64,000 nt of DNA from Bradyrhizobium sp. CSA207 (lineage in GTDB: Bacteria > Pseudomonadota > Alphaproteobacteria > Rhizobiales > Xanthobacteraceae): contig NZ_JAACFT010000038.1 of NCBI RefSeq assembly GCF_029051685.1, positions 17,801 to 81,800 of the forward strand. Reading direction: 5' to 3'. The first letter of the stretch is position 1. Every line of letters starts with the position of its first letter. The position numbers and the translations under genes are program-made. The notes below the pieces were generated by a model. It was not told the DNA's origin. It worked only from the letters and a program-made list of their open reading frames with translations, and searched no databases. Below, one piece after another: positions 1-9,750 of the stretch.

Positions 1-1
1 C

Positions 2-454
2 TTCCTGGATCCGGCGCCGCCTGTAGTGGGTCTTGTTTACGAGGCGATCGAGCGAACGAATGAGCAGGTGCTCAGGCTGCGTACGGACATCGCGATGATC
101 GCGGAAATAGTGGCCCTCCATGCGCGATACCACCTCACTCTGACGCCGCCGATGCCGCCATCCAAGCAGGACGAGGCGTGCTTACTCGGGCTTGAGCGCT
201 TCAAGGCCTTCGCCGAGCAGGTCGATCATCGCGTACGGTTTGGTCGGCCCTTGCTGCAGGAGACAATCGATCGCCTTAATTCCAGCCGATCCGGGTCTGA
301 AATGGGCGGCGGGGCGTCACGCGCCGTTGCACGAGCGCCAGAAGAAGAACGCCACTGTGTGGCCGCCGTAGGTGAACAATCGGAAGCGTGTGCTGTCGCC
401 GAGGAGGGCGGCAGCAAGATCAACTTTCGACAGTTGCCAAACGCCTTCTGTTAA
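2..454 (+). CDS. Hypothetical protein, truncated by the window edge
   Basis: The frame is open from the first bases of the window, so the gene probably begins upstream; a GTG at 26 is the first possible internal start. The first ~95 residues look protein-like (helical, with LRLRTDIAMIAEIVALHARY and a run of prolines after it). The last ~50 residues are glycine/alanine/glutamate-rich and overlap the next gene, so the original end may have been lost by a frameshift. I do not recognise the family. Confidence 0.35.
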   Translation, partial: FLDPAPPVVGLVYEAIERTNEQVLRLRTDIAMIAEIVALHARYHLTLTPPMPPSKQDEACLLGLERFKAFAEQVDHRVRFGRPLLQETIDRLNSSRSGSEMGGGASRAVARAPEEERHCVAAVGEQSEACAVAEEGGSKINFRQLPNAFC

Positions 455-1853
455 AGCCGATAGCCGCGCTCGGAGAAGCACGCGCAGCGATGCCGCTGGG
501 CGGATATCACGCGAAAAGCTGGTCATCCGGCCTTGGAGCTGGCGGATCATCTCTTGCGTGTTCCTTCCCTTTGCCGCGGGATATTATCTTTCCTACCTGT
601 TTCGGATGATCAATACGCTCATTTGTGGCCGCCTCGCCTCTGAATTCGAGCTTGGTACAGCCGATTTGGGGCTGTTGGCCTCGATCTACTTTCTGGTCGT
701 TACCGGCAGCCAGATTCCGCTCGGCATGCTCTTGGATCGCTTTGGTCCGCGCCGGGTCCAAAGTGCGCTCTTGCTGCTGGCCGCCGCAGGCGCTGCGCTT
801 TTCGGATTATCGAGCGGATTCCTGTCGCTTCTGCTTGGTCGCGCGATGATAGCGTTTGGCACCGCAGCTTCCCTCATGTCTGGCCTGAAAACAATTGTCC
901 TCTGGTTTCCGAGAGAGAGCGTGGCGCTCGTCAATGGCTATATGATCATGCTGGGTGCACTGGGCGCGGTGACGGCAACCGCACCAGCCGAGGCATTGCT
1001 TAACTGGATAGGCTGGCGCGGTCTATTTGAGGTGCTTGCCGCATCCAGTGCCACCACAGCCGCTGTGATCTATTTTTTAGTTCCAGAGCAAGACGCAGCT
1101 ACGAAGAGCCCTCGAGGGATAGTCAGTCTGAAGACCGTCTATACGGATGGGCGGTTCTGGAGAATTGCGCCGATTTCTTCAACATGTATCGGATCCGCAT
1201 GGGCCCTGCAGTCCTTGTGGGCAGCGTCTTGGCTGAGCGATGTGAAAGGGTTGGATCGAACAAGCCTTGTCACACAATTGCTCATCATGGCGATAGCCCT
1301 AAGCATTGGCGCATTGCTGCTCGGTGCGGTCGCCGATTCGCTGCGCCGGCATGGCAAGAACATTGAAACGTTACTCGCGATCATAGCTGCTGTGTTCATT
1401 GCAGCCGAACTCGCGCTGATCTTGCATCCACCTTTCCTGTCGCTACCGTCATGGATCATTGTGGCGGTGGTCGGATCAGCAATCGCCCTCAGCTACGCGA
1501 TCATCGGAGATTACTTTCCGGCCGAATTGATCGCCCGCGCAAACGGCGTGCTCAACGTTCTGCATTTCGGGTGGGCTTTCCTGGTCCAGTACGGGACGGG
1601 GTTAATTCTCGAGCAATGGCCGGCAAAGGACGGACACTACCCCTCAATCGCGTATCAGACGGCGTTCAGTGTCAATGTTGTGCTGCAGCTGGCCGCCCTG
1701 CTCTGGTTCATCGCCCCTTGGCTCAAAGAGTTGAATTGGAAATCTGAGATCGCCGTCAAGCGCAAGTCGATGGACCAAAGCAGGTCAGTTCAGGTCGTGA
1801 TCCCGAGCGCCGAAATGGTCATCCTGGAAACCGATGAAGATGTGGAGTGGTGA
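372..1853 (+). CDS. MFS transporter
   Basis: Major facilitator carrier of the inner membrane with about 12 hydrophobic segments. The loop between helices 2 and 3 carries the family signature as GMLLDRFGPRR, and 'AAGYYLSYLFRMINTLI' forms helix 1. The substrate cannot be told; distant relatives move organic acids or nitrate. The open frame begins at a GTG at 372, but the first ~50 residues are basic, unlike a carrier, and overlap the preceding frame. The true start is probably near 519-525 at a non-ATG codon, or the 5' end is damaged. The C-terminal ~35 residues are hydrophilic. No partner gene is obvious; a thioredoxin-like gene follows after 220 bases. Confidence 0.75.
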   Translation: MNNRKRVLSPRRAAARSTFDSCQTPSVKADSRARRSTRSDAAGRISREKLVIRPWSWRIISCVFLPFAAGYYLSYLFRMINTLICGRLASEFELGTADLGLLASIYFLVVTGSQIPLGMLLDRFGPRRVQSALLLLAAAGAALFGLSSGFLSLLLGRAMIAFGTAASLMSGLKTIVLWFPRESVALVNGYMIMLGALGAVTATAPAEALLNWIGWRGLFEVLAASSATTAAVIYFLVPEQDAATKSPRGIVSLKTVYTDGRFWRIAPISSTCIGSAWALQSLWAASWLSDVKGLDRTSLVTQLLIMAIALSIGALLLGAVADSLRRHGKNIETLLAIIAAVFIAAELALILHPPFLSLPSWIIVAVVGSAIALSYAIIGDYFPAELIARANGVLNVLHFGWAFLVQYGTGLILEQWPAKDGHYPSIAYQTAFSVNVVLQLAALLWFIAPWLKELNWKSEIAVKRKSMDQSRSVQVVIPSAEMVILETDEDVEW

Positions 1854-2076
1854 ACGCGGCCTTTGCGCTGCCTGACTTCCCGCCTCGTCGGTCTACAGGC
1901 GCGTCAAGAACGTCCGGCCGACTGATTGCCTGAGAAGCTTCAAACAGCTGGTCGGACATGCGACATGCGTCGCAAGGTCGACAGGAATGACAAAAAAATG
2001 CGCAATATCAATGAGCGCTGGCTGGCACGCGACTTGCTATTTTTCTCCGCAGAGCCAGGAAAAGCGAATTAGAGCA

Positions 2077-3279
2077 ATGACCAGTCTGACTGAGAGCGCA
2101 AGTCAAGTCGGTGCGGAGAACGTGCTGAGCGTCGGTTCCCCGGCTCCCTCCATCAAAGTTGAGGATTGGCTACGTGGCCAGCCCGTTACAAGGTTCGAAC
2201 CTGGGAAAGTATACATCATCGAGTTTTGGGCGACGTGGTGCGGACCATGTATCGCTTCGATGCCGAATTTGGTGATCCTGCAAGACAAATACAGGAGCAA
2301 CGGAGTTGAGGTGGTGGGAGTCGCGGCTCCGACGGTAGATGAAGCGCGAGCCAGCTTGGACGCTTGGTTGACGAAGAGCTTGCCAAATCTGAACTTCGCG
2401 ATCGCATTCGACGACGCGGGCGAAATGAACAAGATTTGGATGGATCCTACCTTTTCTGTCGAGATTCCCGCGTCATTCGTGGTGGACCGTGACGGCCGCA
2501 TCGCCTTTATCGGCCATCCGACGCAACTCGATAACGCCTTGCCCAAGGTTCTGAACGGATCGTGGGCAGGGAGCGATGAAGCCAAAGCGCTGGATGCGGA
2601 GAGGATAAACAGGGGTCAACGCAGAAAGCGTGAACTATCGCAGAAGCGAGGGCTGGCGGAGCCGATCTTTGCCAGACTCGAACCCGCCATAAAGAGTAAG
2701 GATTGGCCGACAGCCCTTTCAGCGATCGAGGAGGCCCTCGCTGCGATGCCGGACGAGGTCACCATCCGTGGGCTTCATGCCGAACTGTTGCTTCACAAAA
2801 TGCGCGACATGCGGGCTGGCCTGCCCGTGTTGCGTCAATTGGTTCGCGATGCGATCGAGAAGAAATCCGTGGTTTGGATGAGCGTGGCGATCCGCCAACT
2901 GTTCGACCCCGCGAAAGACTACTCCGGTTTCCCACATGCCGAGCGCTTTGCCATGGGCAAGGACCTCTCCGAACACATCCTAGCGACGAACCCGCCCCAA
3001 GGCAGCGAGGGCGCTAAGTTCCTGTCGTACGGGGCGGTCGCTCAGTACTATTACGAGACCGGTAAGAAGGACCGCGCGATCGAGCTGGTCAAGGTGGCGC
3101 TGAAGTGGCTGGATGCAGCGCCTGCCTCGGATGTAGCGAAACGGGATGTCGTGCCGTGCTCTCTGCAGGATTTGGCGAGCTACAGGAGTGAGAAGCTCTG
3201 TTATGAGGAGTGTTGTTCAGCCCCGCAAAACACGGCTCGCGAAAAACCGGAACCGAGATCGCCAAGTGAGGCAGCGTGA
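2077..3279 (+). CDS. TlpA/redoxin-type thioredoxin-fold protein with helical C-terminal extension
   Basis: 400 residues if the ATG at 2077 is used; a longer frame begins at 1987. Residues ~15-165 form a TlpA/AhpC-TSA-like thioredoxin fold with the redox motif CGPC at Cys55/Cys58 inside EFWATWCGPC, and a conserved-looking 'EIPASFVVDRDG' before the cis-Pro region. The remaining ~235 residues are helical and resemble tetratricopeptide-type repeats. No signal peptide or membrane anchor is visible, unlike most TlpA proteins, so it is probably cytoplasmic. Family role: thiol-disulfide exchange or peroxide reduction; the partner is unknown. It stands alone, 220 bases after the MFS gene and 540 bases before dctA. 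Confidence 0.75.
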   Translation: MTSLTESASQVGAENVLSVGSPAPSIKVEDWLRGQPVTRFEPGKVYIIEFWATWCGPCIASMPNLVILQDKYRSNGVEVVGVAAPTVDEARASLDAWLTKSLPNLNFAIAFDDAGEMNKIWMDPTFSVEIPASFVVDRDGRIAFIGHPTQLDNALPKVLNGSWAGSDEAKALDAERINRGQRRKRELSQKRGLAEPIFARLEPAIKSKDWPTALSAIEEALAAMPDEVTIRGLHAELLLHKMRDMRAGLPVLRQLVRDAIEKKSVVWMSVAIRQLFDPAKDYSGFPHAERFAMGKDLSEHILATNPPQGSEGAKFLSYGAVAQYYYETGKKDRAIELVKVALKWLDAAPASDVAKRDVVPCSLQDLASYRSEKLCYEECCSAPQNTAREKPEPRSPSEAA

Positions 3280-3822
3280 GCAATGCTGCGTGCCACGTCT
3301 TTTCGGCCTCGTGCTTTTGCGATCGAATTCGATCCCTATTGGGAATGTCGGGGCATTCACATGAAGTGAGGATAGGAGAAGTGAGCGGGTGAACGCGGGC
3401 GAGGCCGCACCATCACCAGATCTTTACGGTGGTGAATGTTTCTTCAAGATAGGTCGCGCTCGGGCGCGATAGCGGCGAGGTTGCCTGTCCAGGTGAAGAG
3501 TGGTCGCCGGCTGCTAAAGTTGGCGTCTTATAAGATGCTGGATGGCATCTTCGAACAACCAAAAAAGATAGAAATGGGTGGTGACGCTGATGCTTTCCAG
3601 CTCTCAAGGAAGCTTTCTCAAGTTTCTATCGCTGCTCTCAGAAGCGATTCAGAACTTCGTTTCGCGTCGACCACAAGCCGATTCGGGAGAGGCGCCAATC
3701 CGCGGCAATGGACGGGGCCATCTGGAGCGGTCAGAGTCCCCTGCGCCCCGCACCGAAGGAACACTGAGCGAAGCCGTACCTTCATTGTCACCCCTCTTTG
3801 ATACCACGGCGCCGGGTCGAGC
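3280..3822. other. No gene recognised; leader region of dctA
   Basis: Several short frames cross this stretch but none resembles a known protein and none has a convincing start. It should contain the dctA promoter. I looked for a -24/-12 sigma-54 pattern, expected for rhizobial dctA genes, and did not find a good one. Confidence 0.4.
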
Positions 3823-5121
3823 ATGATGTACATTCACCGCCAGCGCCGCTCTGTCAAAGCCGCCGCCCTGTTCCAGCCATCTGGCCCCTGGTACAAAGTT
3901 CTTTACATCCAGGTACTCATCGCGATCCTGGTTGGCATTCTCGTTGGCTGGTTGTGGCCTGCTGTGGGGACGAGCAGCTGGGTCAAAGCGCTTGGTGACG
4001 GTTTCATCAAGCTGATCAAAATGGTAATTGCGCCGATCATCTTCTGCACTGTTGTGTCCGGAATTGCGCATGTTCAGGACGCACGAAAGGTCGGCCGAGT
4101 CGGCGTCAAGGCGCTGCTTTACTTCGAGATCGTGTCCACCTTCGCGCTCGTCCTGGGTCTCGCGATGGGCAATCTCGTTCAGGCCGGTCATGGGCTCGCT
4201 CCCAGGGCTGATGCCGCGGCGGTAGCCAACTACGTCAAAAGGGCGGAAGGGCAGAAGGCAGTCGATTTCCTCCTCAATATCATTCCTGATAGCGTGGTTG
4301 GCGCCCTGGCGCGAGGCGACGTGCTACAGGTGCTGCTGTTTGCCATCCTATTCGGGTTCTCGCTGATGGCGCTTGGCGAGCGGGGTGAGCGGATGCGCGG
4401 TCTGGTTGACGATGCTGCGCACGCGGTGTTTGGTGTCATTAGGATCGTGATGAAGGCCGCGCCGATCGGAGCGTTCGGCGCGATGGCCTACACCATCGGC
4501 GAATTCGGACCCTCCGCGCTCGGTAAACTCATCGGATTGATTGCGCTGTTCTATGTGACAGCCGGGCTCTTCGTGATCATTGTGCTTGGCCTGATCGCGC
4601 GCTTGGTCGGCTTTTCTATCTTCAAGTTCATCGCTTTTATCAAGGATGAGCTGCTGATCGTGCTCGGAACGTCGTCGTCCGAAAGCGCGCTGCCGCAGTT
4701 GATGGAAAAGCTCGAACGGCTGGGTTGTTCCAAGCCAGTCGTTGGCCTAGTGGTGCCGACCGGATACTCCTTCAATCTGGACGGCACCAACATTTACATG
4801 ACGTTGGCGACGTTGTTCATCGCACAGGCGCTCGGGGTCGATCTCAACTTTGGCCAGCAGCTCACGATACTGGTTGTGGCGATGCTCACCTCGAAGGGCG
4901 CAAGCGGTGTTACCGGTGCCGGCTTCGTCACCCTGGCCGCAACGTTGACGGTGGTCAGTCCTGAGCTTGTCCCGGGCATTGCGATCGTATTCTCGATCGA
5001 CAAGTTTATGAGCGAGGTGCGCGCGCTTACGAACATTATCGGGAACGGTATTGCCGCAGTATTTGTGTCCTGGTGGGAAGGCGAACTCGACCATGTCTCG
5101 CTACACGCGCAGCTCAAGTAG
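3823..5121 (+). CDS. dctA: C4-dicarboxylate:cation symporter DctA
   Basis: 432 residues, the usual length for DctA of the DAACS (glutamate/aspartate-dicarboxylate symporter) family. It imports succinate, fumarate and malate across the inner membrane; in rhizobia these acids feed bacteroids. Family hallmarks are visible: the serine-rich re-entrant loop 'VLGTSSSESALPQLM' and the motif 'PTGYSFNLDGTNIYM' in helix 7, followed by 'MLTSKGASGVTGAGFV'. The N-terminal 25 residues are hydrophilic. Two ATGs occur in tandem at 3823 and 3826. No dctB or dctD sensor-regulator genes are adjacent in this window, so control is either in trans or missing. Confidence 0.95.
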   Translation: MMYIHRQRRSVKAAALFQPSGPWYKVLYIQVLIAILVGILVGWLWPAVGTSSWVKALGDGFIKLIKMVIAPIIFCTVVSGIAHVQDARKVGRVGVKALLYFEIVSTFALVLGLAMGNLVQAGHGLAPRADAAAVANYVKRAEGQKAVDFLLNIIPDSVVGALARGDVLQVLLFAILFGFSLMALGERGERMRGLVDDAAHAVFGVIRIVMKAAPIGAFGAMAYTIGEFGPSALGKLIGLIALFYVTAGLFVIIVLGLIARLVGFSIFKFIAFIKDELLIVLGTSSSESALPQLMEKLERLGCSKPVVGLVVPTGYSFNLDGTNIYMTLATLFIAQALGVDLNFGQQLTILVVAMLTSKGASGVTGAGFVTLAATLTVVSPELVPGIAIVFSIDKFMSEVRALTNIIGNGIAAVFVSWWEGELDHVSLHAQLK

Positions 5122-5733
5122 ATGTGCGAGCTCAGCTCGGCCATGCGACGGTCAATACCGTCGCCAACAGAATGCCGCGGGCCAGCAAAAGTCGCGGTTC
5201 AATCCTGTTCGGGAGCGCCAGCTAAAGGCGTTGAGATTTCCAGAACTTGCGGAAATCACTCTTTGAACTCCTGCATTTTGCGTTGGCAATTTTCGTGCAG
5301 TAGTCGGCCGGCCTGATTTGGAAGAAATGGTCCTGCAGCGGGTGCGACACTCGGGGTGGTGTACCAGACCAGCCTTTCGACATTGGTGTTTGCGGCAGCC
5401 CGCCGGCTGGTGTGGTTCATTATTCCCGGCTGAGCTTCCTCAAAAATGCGGGATCTCAATCGTGCCCACGTGGGCGAGCGGCACTGGTTCAGGAGAAGCA
5501 ACGGAGCCTGAGCAAACATCGCTACCGCGAGAGGCGTAGAAATAGTAAACGCCGGATCATTGGTCATTGCTGATTTCTCGCCTCGCCGTCGACGAGGCGT
5601 GGCGTCAAGCTAGCTCTTTCAAATGTTTCTTCTTCTACGCTAGGCTACGAACGGCATATTCCCTTTGTTGCGGTAATACAGGTCCTGCTTTTTATTTGCC
5701 TCCAGATGAGGGCGCCGAAGCGGCCTCAGCAGC
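5122..5733. other. No gene recognised; region upstream of the trb operon
   Basis: About 600 bases between dctA and trbB. In many rhizobial islands traG lies near trbB; I see no TraG-like sequence here. The stretch should hold the trb promoter, but I found no copy of the palindrome seen at 16915-16942. Confidence 0.4.
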
Positions 5734-6714
5734 TTGGGGCAAATCGTGCCGATCCATTCTTTTGATTCAGAAGCGAACTTGCGCGGAGCGCGTATGCTGC
5801 GTACCGCGCTGGGGCCCGCCATCGCTGGGTTTTTGGAAGAACCGGAAATCGTCGAGGTGATGCTCAATCCCGATGGCCGACTGTGGATCGACCGTCTGTC
5901 GAGCGGCCTTACGGATACTGGCAAGACTATATCCCCCTCTGATGGAGAGCGAATTATTCGCGTGGTGGCTCACTACGTTGGTGCCGAGGTTCACCCCGGG
6001 AGCCCACGGATTTCTGCCGAGCTGCCCGAGACGGGGGAGCGGTTCGAGGGGCTGCTGCCGCCGGTCGTTGCCGCGCCAACATTAGCGATCAGAAAGCCGG
6101 CGGTTGCCGTGTTCAGCCTCGAAGATTACGTCGCAGTCGGCATCATGACGCCGGATCAGGCCGGTGCATTGAGGGATGCAGTTCGCGCGCGCAAGAACAT
6201 TCTGGTCGCCGGCGGCACCTCGACCGGCAAGACGACACTGACCAATGCCCTTCTCGCGGAGGTCGCTAAAACGACTGATCGGGTCGTTCTCATCGAAGAT
6301 ACGCGCGAGCTTCAGTGCTTGGCGCCAAACCTCGTGGCGCTCCGCACGAAGGACGGCTTGATCTCGCTTTCCGACCTGGTCCGCTCGTCGCTCCGTCTGC
6401 GCCCCGATCGAATTCCCATCGGTGAGGTGCGCGGAGCCGAAGCGCTCGATTTGCTCAAGGCTTGGGGCACAGGACATCCTGGTGGAATCGGCACGATCCA
6501 TGCCGGAACGGCGCTTGGGGCGTTACGTCGGCTCGAGCAGCTCGTCCAGGAAGCTGTTGTCACAGTCCCGCGTCCGCTTATCGCCGAAACAATCAACGTG
6601 ATCGCGGTGCTCAGCGGCCGCGGCGCCGAACGCCGCTTGGGCGAGCTCGCCCGCGTCACCGGCTTGGGAGCATCAGGTGATTACAGCCTTTCTGCAATTG
6701 GAGACCGCTCATGA
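5734..6714 (+). CDS. trbB: Conjugal transfer ATPase TrbB (VirB11-like)
   Basis: 326 residues. Hexameric secretion ATPase that energises assembly and transfer by the mating-pair-formation type IV secretion system, at the cytoplasmic face of the inner membrane. Walker A is GGTSTGKTT (residues ~160-168). The acidic box follows as 'VVLIEDTRELQ', and the VirB11 region 'SSLRLRPDRIPIGEVRGAEALDLLKAWGTGHPG' contains Walker B and the His box. The TTG at 5734 gives the full-length form; an ATG at 5794 would remove the first 20 residues. First gene of a ten-gene trb operon; its last bases overlap trbC in an ATGA junction. Confidence 0.95.
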   Translation: MGQIVPIHSFDSEANLRGARMLRTALGPAIAGFLEEPEIVEVMLNPDGRLWIDRLSSGLTDTGKTISPSDGERIIRVVAHYVGAEVHPGSPRISAELPETGERFEGLLPPVVAAPTLAIRKPAVAVFSLEDYVAVGIMTPDQAGALRDAVRARKNILVAGGTSTGKTTLTNALLAEVAKTTDRVVLIEDTRELQCLAPNLVALRTKDGLISLSDLVRSSLRLRPDRIPIGEVRGAEALDLLKAWGTGHPGGIGTIHAGTALGALRRLEQLVQEAVVTVPRPLIAETINVIAVLSGRGAERRLGELARVTGLGASGDYSLSAIGDRS

Positions 6715-7037
6715 GCAAGCCTTCATCTCTCCGCCGCGCCAGCATTCCGGCTACAGCAATTGTGAGCCTTTGGCTGGGCAGTATCCCGGCTTGGGCCGCT
6801 GGCTCAAATATGCCGTGGGAGCAGCCGCTCAATCAGATTTTACAATCGGTCGAGGGTCCCGTCGCCAAGATTATCGCGGTCATCATTATCATCGTGACCG
6901 GGCTCTCGCTCGCATTTGGCGACACATCTGGTGGCTTTCGTCGCCTGGTTCAGATCGTATTCGGTCTGTCCATCGCCTTTGCGGCATCGAGCTTCTTTCT
7001 GTCTTTCTTCTCCTTCGGCGGCGGCGTGGTGATCTGA
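6711..7037 (+). CDS. trbC: Conjugal transfer pilin TrbC (VirB2-like)
   Basis: 108 residues. Prepilin of the conjugative pilus. The N-terminus has a long signal peptide ending near 'IPAWA-AGSNMPWEQP', followed by two hydrophobic helices ('IIAVIIIIVTGLSLAFG' and 'VQIVFGLSIAFAASSFFLSFFSFGG'), as expected for TrbC/VirB2 pilins inserted in the inner membrane before extrusion. The start overlaps the trbB stop by four bases and the stop overlaps the trbD start, so translation is likely coupled. Confidence 0.93.
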   Translation: MSKPSSLRRASIPATAIVSLWLGSIPAWAAGSNMPWEQPLNQILQSVEGPVAKIIAVIIIIVTGLSLAFGDTSGGFRRLVQIVFGLSIAFAASSFFLSFFSFGGGVVI

Positions 7038-7300
7038 TGGAGGAGCCTATCGCAGGCTTTATCGCGCCCGTGCATCGTGCGCTCACCGAGCCGATCCTGA
7101 TGGGCGGTGCGCCGCGCGCCGTGGCGATCGCCAACGGCACGTTAGCGGCTGCACTCGGTCTTGGGCTGCGCCTGTGGGTTGCCGGCCTTCTCCTCTGGTT
7201 CGTCGGCCACATGGCCGCCGTCTGGGCCGCAAAACGCGATCCCGATTTCGTGGAAGTCGTGCGCCGGCACGTCCGCATTCCAGGCCACCTCAGCTCCTAG
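7037..7300 (+). CDS. trbD: Conjugal transfer protein TrbD (VirB3-like)
   Basis: 87 residues. Small inner-membrane component of the mating channel, normally working with the TrbE ATPase. After an N-terminal segment 'GFIAPVHRALTEPILMGGAPR' typical of TrbD/VirB3, two hydrophobic stretches (about residues 28-63) form a helical hairpin. The ATG at 7037 overlaps the trbC TGA by one base. Length and position between trbC and trbE match the family. Confidence 0.93.
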   Translation: MEEPIAGFIAPVHRALTEPILMGGAPRAVAIANGTLAAALGLGLRLWVAGLLLWFVGHMAAVWAAKRDPDFVEVVRRHVRIPGHLSS

Positions 7301-7308
7301 AGTTGCAT

Positions 7309-9750
7309 ATGATGAATCTTGCCGAATATCGCCGTTCGAACACGCGTCTTGCCGACTTCCTGCCTTGGGCGGCCCTGGTCGATAGGGGCGTCATTCTCAA
7401 CAAGGATGGCTCGTTTCAGCGTACGGCAAGGTTCCGTGGACCAGATCTCGATAGTGCCGTTCCGGCTGAACTCGTCGCCGTCGCTGGGCGGCTGAACAAT
7501 GCGCTCCGACGGCTAGGTTCTGGCTGGGCAATTTTCGTCGAGGCTCAGCGTCATTCGGCCGGCGCTTACCCTGCGAGTACTTTTCCGGATGCGGCGTCAA
7601 GCCTGGTCGACGCGGAGCGGAAAGCGCAATTTGAAGAGACAGGCGCTCATTTCGAATCGAGCTATTACCTGACTTTCCTTTATTTGCCGCCAGCGGAGGG
7701 CGCCGCCATGGCTGAGCGGCTCCTGTACGAGGGCAGTCATCGCACGGGCGCCGCCGATGCACGAGAGGTGCTGGGCGGCTTCATCGACCGGACCAACCGC
7801 GTCTTGCAGCTTGTGGAAGGGTTTATGCCGGAATGCAGCTGGCTCGATGATGAGGCAACGCTGACCTACCTGCACTCGACGATTTCGACCAGGCGGCATC
7901 GGGTTCGCGTCCCTGAGATCCCCATGTATCTCGACGCGCTACTTGCCGATCAGCCGCTCACGGGTGGACTCGAGCCGATGCTGGGCGAGGCGCATTTGCG
8001 CGTTCTGACGGTGGTGGGCTTTCCGACCGCGACCACCCCCGGGATTCTCGACGACCTCAATCGGTTGCCCTTTCCATATCGCTGGTCGACCCGGGCCATC
8101 ATGCTCGACAAGGCGGATGCTTTAAGGCTCCTGACCCGAATCCGACGGCAATGGTTCGCCAAGCGGAAGTCGATCGCCGCGATCCTAAAGGAGGTGATGA
8201 CGAATGAGGCTTCAAGTCTTCTCGATAGTGATGCTCACAACAAGGCGATTGATGCAGATAGCGCGCTTCAGGAACTGGGCTCGGATCAGATCGGTGAGGC
8301 CTTTGTCACAGCGACAGTCACGGTCTGGGACAGGGATGGCGGCGCCGCCGACGAAAAACTGCGGCTCGTCGAGAAAGCGATCCAGGGGCGGGACTTCACC
8401 TGCATGGTGGAGACAGTTAATGCGGTGGAAGCCTGGCTCGGCAGCCTGCCGGGACAAACTTACGCCAACGTCCGTCAGCCGCCGCTTTCCACCTTGAACC
8501 TCGCCCATATGATCCCGCTTTCGGCCGTATGGGCCGGTGAGGTGAGGGACCACCACTTGAAGGCGCCGCCGCTATTCTTCGGCAAGACCGAGGGATCGAC
8601 CCCATTCCGGTTTTCACTGCATGTTGGGGACGTCGGGCACACGCTGGTTGTCGGGCCGACGGGAGCCGGAAAGTCGGTTCTGCTCGCGCTCATGGCGCTG
8701 CAGTTCCGCCGCTATGACGAGGCGCAGATCTTTGCCTTCGATTTCGGCGGGTCGATCCGGGCAGCCAGCATCGCCATGGGAGGAGACTGGCATGATCTCG
8801 GCGGCGCGATTGGTAGCGAAACCAGTGAGTTTGTCGCTCTCCAGCCTCTTGCGCGCATCGATGATATCACAGAGCGCGCCTGGGCCTCCGAATGGATTGC
8901 CGCGATTCTCGCCCGTGAACGCATCGATGTCAGCCCCGAAACCAAGGATCACGTTTGGTCGGCCCTGGCGTCACTCGCCTCGGCTCCCCTTCAAGAGCGT
9001 ACGCTCACGGGACTTTCCGTTCTTCTCCAATCCAATGCCTTGAAGCGCGCACTCCACCCTTACTGCTTAGGTGGGCCATATCAGCGGCTCTTGGATGGCG
9101 AAGGTGAGCAGCTTGGGGATTCATCCGTCCAGGTCTTCGAGACCGACGGATTGATCGGGACGCCCGTCGCCTCGGCAGCGCTCGCCTATCTGTTCCACAG
9201 GATTGAGGATCGTTTTGATGGCCGTCCAACGCTGCTTATCATCGATGAGGGCTGGCTCGCGCTCGACGATGCCGGGTTTTCGGGGAAGCTTCGCGAATGG
9301 CTCAAGACTCTGCGCAAGAAGAATGCCTCCGTCATTTTCGCGACCCAGTCGCTTGCGGACATCGATGGGTCGAAAATCGCGCCCGCGGTGATCGAGAGCT
9401 GTCCAACCCGAATTCTGCTCCCGAACGACCGCGCGATCGAGCCACAGATCACCGCGATTTATCGGCGCTTTGGACTGAACGACCGCCAGATCGAGATCCT
9501 CGCTCGCGCAACACCCAAACGGGATTACTACTGCCAGTCGCGCTGCGGTAATCGACTGTTCGAGCTCGGTCTTGGCGAAATCGCGCTCGCTTTTACGGCC
9601 GCGTCTTCCAAAGCCGACCAGGCGCTCATCGAGCGGGTGATAGCCGAGAAGGGAAGGGAGGAATTCGTCAGGGGGTGGCTGCAGGCGCGCGACCTTGGTT
9701 GGGCCTGCGATCTCATTCCGCGGCTTGCCGGGAACGGAGGCTCCTCATGA
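7309..9750 (+). CDS. trbE: Conjugal transfer ATPase TrbE (VirB4-like)
   Basis: 813 residues from the ATG at 7309 (a second ATG lies at 7312). Large secretion ATPase of the VirB4/TrbE family, the inner-membrane motor of the mating channel. Walker A is VGPTGAGKSV (residues ~447-456); Walker B is 'TLLIIDEGW' (~640-648), followed by 'LREWLKTLRKKNASVIFATQSLADI', a strongly conserved VirB4 block. The N-terminal half contains the CagE/VirB4 domain. The frame continues upstream over trbD but the ATG at 7309 fits the family start 'MMNLAEYRR'. The stop overlaps the trbJ start. Confidence 0.96.
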   Translation: MMNLAEYRRSNTRLADFLPWAALVDRGVILNKDGSFQRTARFRGPDLDSAVPAELVAVAGRLNNALRRLGSGWAIFVEAQRHSAGAYPASTFPDAASSLVDAERKAQFEETGAHFESSYYLTFLYLPPAEGAAMAERLLYEGSHRTGAADAREVLGGFIDRTNRVLQLVEGFMPECSWLDDEATLTYLHSTISTRRHRVRVPEIPMYLDALLADQPLTGGLEPMLGEAHLRVLTVVGFPTATTPGILDDLNRLPFPYRWSTRAIMLDKADALRLLTRIRRQWFAKRKSIAAILKEVMTNEASSLLDSDAHNKAIDADSALQELGSDQIGEAFVTATVTVWDRDGGAADEKLRLVEKAIQGRDFTCMVETVNAVEAWLGSLPGQTYANVRQPPLSTLNLAHMIPLSAVWAGEVRDHHLKAPPLFFGKTEGSTPFRFSLHVGDVGHTLVVGPTGAGKSVLLALMALQFRRYDEAQIFAFDFGGSIRAASIAMGGDWHDLGGAIGSETSEFVALQPLARIDDITERAWASEWIAAILARERIDVSPETKDHVWSALASLASAPLQERTLTGLSVLLQSNALKRALHPYCLGGPYQRLLDGEGEQLGDSSVQVFETDGLIGTPVASAALAYLFHRIEDRFDGRPTLLIIDEGWLALDDAGFSGKLREWLKTLRKKNASVIFATQSLADIDGSKIAPAVIESCPTRILLPNDRAIEPQITAIYRRFGLNDRQIEILARATPKRDYYCQSRCGNRLFELGLGEIALAFTAASSKADQALIERVIAEKGREEFVRGWLQARDLGWACDLIPRLAGNGGSS

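Noticed and set aside
3280..3822. Sigma-54 promoter upstream of dctA
   Set aside because: Looked for GG-N10-GC with the usual context; no convincing match.
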